Shown here: positions 1 to 6,118 of the stretch, piece by piece
Layout of the letters: each line of letters opens with the position of its first letter
How positions within the stretch are numbered: position 1 is the stretch's first letter
NCBI GenBank assembly: GCA_002361735.1
Contig: DETS01000033.1
Span: 1-25,668 of the forward strand
Direction of reading: 5' to 3'
DNA length: 25,668 nucleotides
Origin: Lachnospiraceae bacterium UBA3282
GTDB taxonomy: Bacteria > Bacillota > Clostridia > Lachnospirales > Lachnospiraceae
The notes under the pieces: model-generated
Told to the model about the DNA's origin: nothing
The model's input: the letters and a program-made list of their open reading frames with translations, nothing else
The model's database searches: none
Program-made: the position numbers and the translations under genes

Positions 1-83
1 TCCAGAAGATCATCATCGCTCATGCCTTCGGGAGGATTTTGGATGTACTTTTGCCGTAGTTTCTCTGTGTTTTGTTTACTCAA
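1..83 (-). CDS. Partial small hypothetical ORF, runs off the window
   Basis: Reading leftwards from a TTG at 83, about 27 codons stay open to the window edge, beginning M-S-K-Q-N-T-E-K-L-R and containing Y-I-Q-N-P-P-E-G-M-S-D-D-D. The N-P-P-E-G-M and S-D-D-D-L-L pieces remind me of short acidic proteins carried on Firmicute mobile elements, but I cannot name a family. There is no clear Shine-Dalgarno before the TTG. The frame is the same as that of the upstream kinase, whose TGA (110-108) lies eight codons earlier, so the ORF may start at another codon in between. It could be a real gene transcribed with the kinase or a chance opening. Confidence 0.3.
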   Translation of the reverse strand, partial: MSKQNTEKLRQKYIQNPPEGMSDDDLL

Positions 84-107
84 GATACACAGTGCTATGA
101 TCCCGCC

Positions 108-1382
108 TCACACCCCGCCCCGCAGCATCACATTGGCGGTAAACACACCGTCCTCATAGTGGAACCGGCTGTAGCCGCCGCCTTTTTCGGCAATATGGCG
201 CACAGCCTGTAAGCCGATGCCTTCTCCCGGACGCTTGGAGGAGAGGAACACGCCGTTTTTTTCCTGTACTTCCCCGTCATAGCTGTTTTCAACGGACAAC
301 AGTACCATATTTTCGGAATGCAGGCGGGCGGACACCCGGACCTTACGTTTTTCGGGGGCTGTCCGCAGGCTGGCCTCCATCGCGTTTTCGAGGAGGTTTG
401 ACAGTACGGAACAAAGGTCGGTATCCGCCGTGGGAAGGTCGCGGGGCAGGTCAAGCTCGAAAGAAAGAGGGATTTCGGCTTCTTTGTAAAGTGAAAGAAA
501 ATAGCCTGCCACACTGTCTGCAACCGCATTTTGGCACAGCCCTAAGTCCCCGTCCGGAATGCTGCCCTGTGCTTCGCCAAGGTATGCGGAGAGGGCATTC
601 CAGTTTCCCTGTGCGGCGAGACCCTGCAGAACATGGAAATGGTGGCGCAGGTCATGTCTTGCCTGCCTTATCTGTCTGGTAGTGGTAAGGAGGCTGTCGT
701 ACCGTGCCTGCTGCATGGAAAGGAACTGGTTCTCCAGCCGCAGTCGGTCATTGTGGTTTAAGCTGGACGCCATATGGTAGAAAAGCAGGTAGAATAAAAG
801 GAGCAGGGCAAGGAGCACAAGGCTGACCAGGATATAAATCCGCCGCAGCCGCCCCTGCTCTAAAATGCCGGGATTTCTGGGCATGATAAAAAGGTTCAGA
901 CCGAGAAATATGGCAGGCAGTATCCAGAACACATACCATGTCGGCGCAAAGGCATCGTCTTCCAGAAGCTGTCTGGCGGCATGGGTGGCGGGATGCCATG
1001 TCGCGGCTGTGAGGGCGCAGCACAGCAGAAACCAGAGGGCGGTTGTGTGCAGGGAAAACGGTGGTGTGGTCTCGCCGCTTAATCCGATAGCGGCATTTCC
1101 GAGGCAGGAAAAAACAGCGCATATGGAAAGGAAAACACTGACGGATTTCCAACGGGTGATCTTGAGGGTATGGACATAAAAGATTCCCATAATGACGGCG
1201 GCAGGGAAAAACAGCCAGAGAATATCGATAGGGAAAAAGCGGCACACCGCTTCCCCGGCAAGGCACAAAAGAAGGATAAGGGGAACTGTCACAGCCGCCA
1301 GTCCGGCAGGACGCAGCCGCAGATGTTGTTTCACGGGGAAATAGGCAAGCAGCATCCCCGGCAGGAAAATCATAAGCGACAT
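108..1382 (-). CDS. GHKL-type sensor histidine kinase (AgrC/VirS-like)
   Basis: Membrane sensor kinase, 424 residues. The N-terminal half holds about six hydrophobic segments (first at M-S-L-M-I-F-L-P-G-M-L-L, last L-V-L-L-A-L-L-L-L-F-Y-L-L-F near residue 200). The cytoplasmic part has the HPK10-style phosphoacceptor motif A-R-H-D-L-R-H-H (first His at residue 243), an N box S-N-L-L-E-N-A-M-E-A and a G box G-E-G-I-G-L-Q-A-V. This is the GHKL class that usually senses peptides or envelope signals and phosphorylates a LytTR regulator. I start it at the ATG at 1382, with AGGAG about nine bases upstream and one base after the regulator's stop, which implies translational coupling; a longer frame opening at 1457 would overlap the regulator by 74 bases and lacks a ribosome site. 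No signal-peptide precursor gene is visible, so the ligand is unknown. Confidence 0.9.
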   Translation of the reverse strand: MSLMIFLPGMLLAYFPVKQHLRLRPAGLAAVTVPLILLLCLAGEAVCRFFPIDILWLFFPAAVIMGIFYVHTLKITRWKSVSVFLSICAVFSCLGNAAIGLSGETTPPFSLHTTALWFLLCCALTAATWHPATHAARQLLEDDAFAPTWYVFWILPAIFLGLNLFIMPRNPGILEQGRLRRIYILVSLVLLALLLLFYLLFYHMASSLNHNDRLRLENQFLSMQQARYDSLLTTTRQIRQARHDLRHHFHVLQGLAAQGNWNALSAYLGEAQGSIPDGDLGLCQNAVADSVAGYFLSLYKEAEIPLSFELDLPRDLPTADTDLCSVLSNLLENAMEASLRTAPEKRKVRVSARLHSENMVLLSVENSYDGEVQEKNGVFLSSKRPGEGIGLQAVRHIAEKGGGYSRFHYEDGVFTANVMLRGGV

Positions 1383-1383
1383 A

Positions 1384-2115
1384 TCAAGCTCTCCTTTCAG
1401 TACGTTTGAAATCTTTGAATAAATAATCACCGAAAGCGGTGCGCGCGGCTTTGACAAGACCGCGGCTGACAGGGATTCTGTTCCCTGTTTTCAGGATAAA
1501 GTCCGTGCCGTCAAAATCCTCCGCGTGTTCCATGTTGACAAGAACGCCCCGGCTGCACAGAAAAAAGCGCCCGTCCGTAAGGGCGTCCGTAAACTCCCGG
1601 AACGTCTTGCGCGTCACATACGTTTCCCCGTCTGTGCTGTAAACATAGATCCGGTGCTGGTAATGTTCCGCATACAGGATATCCTGAAAGCGAAGCCGAT
1701 GGATGCCGCCGGCGGTATGGATTTCGAGATACCGGTCCGTTATGGAAAAGCGTGTCACGATCTCATCGAACAGGGCGGCAAGGTCAGCCTCCTGATACGG
1801 CTTTACCAGATAGTGCAGCGCCCGGACGCGGAAGCCCTCCAGCGCATGATCGGGGGATGTGGTGGTGAACACGAGCAGGCAGTCCGGATCGAAGCGGCGC
1901 AGATGTTCCGCCGTATCCACACCGTTTTCCTCTCCCATATAAATATCGAGAAATACCAGGTCAAAATGTTCTTTTTCGGCACAGACAAGGAAATCAGCGC
2001 CGGAAGCATAACAGGAAATCGCGGCGTCAAAAAAGAGGCGGGCAGTCTGTGAAATGACCCGCCTTTTCAGCGTTTCCCGTTCTGACGCAATATCATCTAC
2101 AATGGCGATCCGCAT
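1384..2115 (-). CDS. LytTR-family response regulator (AgrA-like)
   Basis: Two-domain response regulator, 243 residues. The receiver begins M-R-I-A-I-V-D-D and carries the phosphoacceptor Asp57 in L-V-F-L-D-I-Y-M-G, then the conserved Lys in Y-L-V-K-P-Y. The C-terminal half is a LytTR DNA-binding domain, recognisable from R-Y-L-E-I-H-T-A-G-G-I, D-I-L-Y-A-E-H and F-F-L-C-S-R-G-V-L-V-N. Such regulators bind pairs of short direct repeats as dimers. The start at 2115 has AGGAG eight bases ahead; the open frame continues 14 codons further upstream but with no ribosome site. It is first in a two-gene minus-strand operon with the kinase and diverges from the c-di-GMP operon across about 190 bases, so it could in principle control that operon too; that is inference only. 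Confidence 0.92.
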   Translation of the reverse strand: MRIAIVDDIASERETLKRRVISQTARLFFDAAISCYASGADFLVCAEKEHFDLVFLDIYMGEENGVDTAEHLRRFDPDCLLVFTTTSPDHALEGFRVRALHYLVKPYQEADLAALFDEIVTRFSITDRYLEIHTAGGIHRLRFQDILYAEHYQHRIYVYSTDGETYVTRKTFREFTDALTDGRFFLCSRGVLVNMEHAEDFDGTDFILKTGNRIPVSRGLVKAARTAFGDYLFKDFKRTERRA

Positions 2116-2232
2116 GAAGGAGTCTCCTTTATTCTGAAATAGATCCAGCCACATCATAGCATAAAACCATGCAAAAAGCGAATTTTCAGCAAAATTACAA
2201 TTCGGGACGGATTTTAACCGTTCGTGCCACGC

Positions 2233-2263
2233 TTATGGTAAAAGGCGGAAAAATCTGTATACT
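2233..2263 (+). promoter_or_regulatory. Candidate promoter of the c-di-GMP signalling operon
   Basis: The 189-base gap between the divergent LytTR regulator and the phosphodiesterase gene holds a good -10 hexamer TATACT at 2258-2263. The -35 is poor: TTATGG at 2233-2238, spaced 19. The weak -35 would fit a promoter needing an activator. On the minus strand a TATGAT-like -10 sits near 2155 with no convincing -35. No riboswitch fold is apparent. Confidence 0.35.
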
Positions 2264-2304
2264 GGTGCTAAAATCCTGTGGGAAGAAAGGATAGAGAGGA
2301 TACC

Positions 2305-3330
2305 ATGAACGATTGGATTTTGGTGGTGGATGACGACACATCGAATTTGAAGATGGCGAGCCATATCCTGGGCGGGCAGCAGATGCGTGTAAGCTGTCTG
2401 AAAACAGGCGGCGACGCTGTGGAGTTTTTACAGGAAAACAGGCCGGATCTGATCCTGCTGGATGTGCATATGCCCGGCATGGACGGTTTTTTGACCATGC
2501 GGAAGATGCGCGAAAACGAAAGAGCGGCGGACATTCCCGTTATATTTTTAACGGCGGATGATGACAGCAATACCGAAAAGCGTGGGTTGGAACTGGGGGC
2601 GCAGGATTTTATCAAAAAACCTTTTGTGCCGGAAGTATTGTTGCTGCGCGTGCGGCATACCATTGACTTAAACCGTCTGCAGGCGAATTTGGAGCGCGAG
2701 GTACATAAAAAGACGCAGGAAATTGCCGCGCAGCATGAAAAGCTGGAACGGATATCCATGCAGATCGTTAAAGCCTTATCCGGTGCGGTGGACGCAAAAG
2801 ATACCTACACAAACGGACATTCGCTCAGAGTGGCGGAATATTCCGGAGAAATAGCGCGTCGTGCGGGACTTTCTAAAGAAATGCAGGATGATATTTATAT
2901 GATGGGGCTGTTACATGACGTGGGGAAAATCGGGGTGCCCGATGCCATCATCAATAAACCGTCGCACTTGACGGAAGAAGAATATGCCGTGATCAAGACC
3001 CATCCGGTCATGGGGGCAGGAATTCTGAAAAATATCAAAGATTTTCCCAAACTGATCATCGGCGCCAGATGGCACCATGAGCGTTATGACGGCAAGGGAT
3101 ATCCGGATGGCATTGCGGGGGAAGAAATTCCGTTGGAGGCCCGGATCATCGCGGTGGCGGATGCCTATGACGCCATGAGCTCGCGCAGAAGTTACCGGGA
3201 TGTGCTGCCGCAGGAAACGGTTCGTATGGAGATCGCAAAGGGGAAGGGAACACAGTTTGATCCCGGGATGACGGAGATCGCGCTTGCCATGATCGACGAC
3301 GACACGGATTATCAGATGCGGGAGAGATGA
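2305..3330 (+). CDS. Response regulator with HD-GYP c-di-GMP phosphodiesterase domain (RpfG-like)
   Basis: Cytoplasmic 341-residue output protein. Residues 1-125 are a receiver: acidic pocket V-V-D-D-D, phosphoacceptor Asp53 in L-I-L-L-D-V-H-M-P-G-M-D-G, conserved Lys in I-K-K-P-F. After a short coiled linker (R-E-V-H-K-K-T-Q-E-I) residues 150-335 form an HD-GYP domain with L-L-H-D-V-G-K-I-G (His204, Asp205) and H-H-E-R-Y-D-G-K-G-Y-P-D-G (from His257). Metal ligands and the GYP motif look intact, so active hydrolysis of cyclic di-GMP is expected from the family. The ATG at 2305 follows GAGAGGA; an in-frame GTG at 2278 is rejected because the receiver starts right after 2305. It is the first gene of the operon with the two hybrid kinases and the obvious output for them, since neither kinase has a DNA-binding domain. 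Confidence 0.93.
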   Translation: MNDWILVVDDDTSNLKMASHILGGQQMRVSCLKTGGDAVEFLQENRPDLILLDVHMPGMDGFLTMRKMRENERAADIPVIFLTADDDSNTEKRGLELGAQDFIKKPFVPEVLLLRVRHTIDLNRLQANLEREVHKKTQEIAAQHEKLERISMQIVKALSGAVDAKDTYTNGHSLRVAEYSGEIARRAGLSKEMQDDIYMMGLLHDVGKIGVPDAIINKPSHLTEEEYAVIKTHPVMGAGILKNIKDFPKLIIGARWHHERYDGKGYPDGIAGEEIPLEARIIAVADAYDAMSSRRSYRDVLPQETVRMEIAKGKGTQFDPGMTEIALAMIDDDTDYQMRER

Positions 3331-3355
3331 TAGAAAAACGGAAATGAGGGAGAAG

Positions 3356-6118
3356 ATGGATAATCAGGAAAAACAGAGGGCGGCGCATCTTTTGATATTG
3401 TTGTGTTATACGATCTTATCGTGCGTGCTGATCGGCGAGTCCCTGCTTTTGGGATGGGAGATGTGGGTGGTCGTACTGCTGCCGGTCGGTGTGATCGCGG
3501 GATGGACGCTGCATATCAGGGACAGGCTGCCGATGGCTGTCAGGCTGGATATTTACACGGTTCTGATGATGCTTGTGTTCTTTTTTTACGGCATTCATGA
3601 GACCAGTATGTTTGATCTGGCGCCGGTCATGATAACGGTGATGGTGTTATATTCCGCTACGGAGAGGTACAGCACCATCAAAATATGTATGTTTACTTAT
3701 TATCTGACGATGGCCTATGATTTTTTCCTGGTGATGGACGGCTTGGCGGAGGCTGCGCCGCTCTTTATCACCAGACTGCTTCTCCACCTCATGCTGGTGT
3801 ATATGGCGGGCCGGCTATTAAAGTTTATGGTGCAGAGGCGGGTCAGAGAAAGAAGGGCAACGGAGGATATGATCGCCCGTCTGGAGGAAATCAATAAGAG
3901 AACGGAAGACTTTCTCGCCAATGTGTCGCATGAGCTGCGCACACCGATCAACGCGGTGACGGGGATTTCGTCGGTCATGCTGAAAAACGAGGAGGACCCG
4001 AAAAAGAAGAAAGATATTTTTACCATACAAATGGCAGGGCAGAGGCTGTTTGGACAGATCGAGGATATTTTGGACTATACGGAGATCGACAATGAAAAGC
4101 TAAACGTCAGTGAAGAAGCTTATATGATATCCTCCATTGTCAATGACGTGATCAGTGAAAATCAGATGCGGGAGAAGGAGCGGCTGCCGGAGCTGATTTT
4201 TGATCTGGACGCGGCAATGCCGGCTGTCCTGTTCGGAGACGGGAAAAAGGTGAAAAAGATCCTCAGACATTTGGTAGACAATGCCGTTAAGTTTACCAAA
4301 AAGGGTGGTGTTTATGTCAGAATCCATGCGCTTTCCAAAGACTACGGCGTAAATCTGTGCATGACGGTAAGCGATACCGGGGAGGGCATTTCCGAAGAAA
4401 ATCTGGAAAAAATCACGAAGGGTTTTTATCAAAACGATGCGGGGAGAAACCGCAGGGCGGGAGGCTTGGGGTTGGGACTGTCGATCGTGGCGGGATTGGT
4501 CTCCTATATGGAAGGCTTTATGCAGATTACAAGTAAGGAAGGCTGCGGCACGAAAGTGACCGTGAGTATTCCGCAGAAAATAGCGGAACAAAAGCCGATG
4601 ATCACTTTAAAAAACCGGGAGCGTCTGTGTCTCGCCTGTTTTCTGAAGCCGGAAAAGTATGAGATTCCCGAAGTGAGAAATTTTTACGATGAAATGATAA
4701 CCCATATGATCGAGGGCTTGGATGTCTCCATACACAGGGTATTTCGGCTGGACGAATTGAAAGCGCTGACAGAGGTTTACCGCATTTCACACTTGTTTAT
4801 CGGTGCACAGGAATATGAGGAGAGCAGCGCACTGTTTGAGGAACTTTCTGAAAGGATGACGGTGATCGTGGCGGCGGACCGGCATTTTGCCCTGCCTGTA
4901 CATGCGAAGGCGAAGCTTCTGCGAAAACCGTTTTACTGTCTGCCGATCGCGAATATGCTGAATGTGGAGACGGTGGAGGATGAATTGCTTTATGCGGAAA
5001 AACAGATGCTTTGTCCGGATGTAAGCGTTCTTGTGGTGGATGACGAGCCGATGAATCTGATGGTTGCGGAGGGGATTTTTAAGGAATATGAAATGCGGGT
5101 CAAGTCGGCACACAGCGGAATGGAGGCGCTGGCGCTCTGCGAGAGAGAAGCTTTTGATCTGATCTTTCTCGATCATATGATGCCGGAGATGGACGGAGTG
5201 GAGACGCTAAAGCGGCTGCGCAGGCTTTTAGCCGATTCCGGGAGAACGGCCACGATCGTTGCCTTTACCGCCAATGCCGTCAGCGGCGCCAGAGAAATGT
5301 TTTTTGAGGAAGGGTTTGATGAGTTTGTGTCCAAACCGATTGAGATAGCGGAACTGGAACGGGTTCTCAGAAATGTCCTGCCAAAATCCATGGTTCATTA
5401 TATTGATAAAACAAATAACAACAAGCGAAAAGACGATAACCAAAACAACGGCATTGCGGAGGGCATCCGGGAACGGCAGGCTTTGGTCAAGGGGAAAGAC
5501 GGTCTCTTGGAAGAAGCGGGGATTCATACGGAAAAAGGGATGCAATATTGCATGAACAACAGGGCGTTTTATGAGGAACTGCTTCAAAAATTTGCAGCGG
5601 ACGCGGATCGGAAACAGGAGGAGATCGACAGCTTTTTCAGACAGAAGGATTGGGAGAATTATCACATCATGGTGCACGCGCTCAAAAGCACGGCGCGCAC
5701 GATAGGGGCGGACGATCTTTCCAATCGGGCAAAGGGACTGGAGGAGGCGGCGAAAAAATCGGATGCGGCATATATCGGGAGGCAGCATGAAAAGCTGCTT
5801 TCAAAGTATCGGGAGACGGTGCGGAGGATACGGGATATGTTCCGTGAGGAAGACGGCGAAGGGGAGCAAAAGGACTATCGGGAAATCTCAAATTCGGCGT
5901 TTCGCAAGAGGCTGGAAGAAGTAAACGACAGTTTGAATACGTTTGAGGCGGAAAAGGCAAAAAAATTGATAGCGCAACTGGACGGCTTTCTCTATGACGG
6001 GAAACCGGTTGCCGGACTTTTGGAGGCAGCAGGGCGGGATATCGATGATTTTGAGATAGCCGCGGCAGCGGAAAAAGTGAAAGCGCTGCTGCATGGTGTG
6101 GGGGATGGTGAAGCATGA
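3356..6118 (+). CDS. Membrane hybrid histidine kinase with REC and Hpt domains (RpfC-like layout)
   Basis: Hybrid phosphorelay kinase of 920 residues. Residues about 10-155 contain five or six hydrophobic helices with almost no extracellular loop, so the sensor is probably within the membrane. Then come a dimerisation/phosphoacceptor helix with V-S-H-E-L-R-T-P-I-N (His192), an ATPase domain (D-N-A-V-K-F-T; D-T-G-E-G-I; G-L-G-L-G-L-S-I-V), a stretch at about 420-545 that looks like a degenerate receiver without acceptor, a true receiver (Asp606 in L-I-F-L-D-H-M-M-P-E-M-D-G) and an Hpt domain with M-V-H-A-L-K-S-T-A-R (His774). A helical tail of about 80 residues closes it. The ATG at 3356 has AGGGAG just upstream; the ATG at 3344 has none. 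It lies 25 bases after the HD-GYP gene and its TGA overlaps the next ATG by four bases. Confidence 0.93.
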   Translation: MDNQEKQRAAHLLILLCYTILSCVLIGESLLLGWEMWVVVLLPVGVIAGWTLHIRDRLPMAVRLDIYTVLMMLVFFFYGIHETSMFDLAPVMITVMVLYSATERYSTIKICMFTYYLTMAYDFFLVMDGLAEAAPLFITRLLLHLMLVYMAGRLLKFMVQRRVRERRATEDMIARLEEINKRTEDFLANVSHELRTPINAVTGISSVMLKNEEDPKKKKDIFTIQMAGQRLFGQIEDILDYTEIDNEKLNVSEEAYMISSIVNDVISENQMREKERLPELIFDLDAAMPAVLFGDGKKVKKILRHLVDNAVKFTKKGGVYVRIHALSKDYGVNLCMTVSDTGEGISEENLEKITKGFYQNDAGRNRRAGGLGLGLSIVAGLVSYMEGFMQITSKEGCGTKVTVSIPQKIAEQKPMITLKNRERLCLACFLKPEKYEIPEVRNFYDEMITHMIEGLDVSIHRVFRLDELKALTEVYRISHLFIGAQEYEESSALFEELSERMTVIVAADRHFALPVHAKAKLLRKPFYCLPIANMLNVETVEDELLYAEKQMLCPDVSVLVVDDEPMNLMVAEGIFKEYEMRVKSAHSGMEALALCEREAFDLIFLDHMMPEMDGVETLKRLRRLLADSGRTATIVAFTANAVSGAREMFFEEGFDEFVSKPIEIAELERVLRNVLPKSMVHYIDKTNNNKRKDDNQNNGIAEGIRERQALVKGKDGLLEEAGIHTEKGMQYCMNNRAFYEELLQKFAADADRKQEEIDSFFRQKDWENYHIMVHALKSTARTIGADDLSNRAKGLEEAAKKSDAAYIGRQHEKLLSKYRETVRRIRDMFREEDGEGEQKDYREISNSAFRKRLEEVNDSLNTFEAEKAKKLIAQLDGFLYDGKPVAGLLEAAGRDIDDFEIAAAAEKVKALLHGVGDGEA

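Noticed and set aside
5228..5788. 186-codon minus-strand frame opposite the RpfC-like kinase
   Set aside because: Antisense shadow of receiver and Hpt coding sequence; no start context and no recognisable product.
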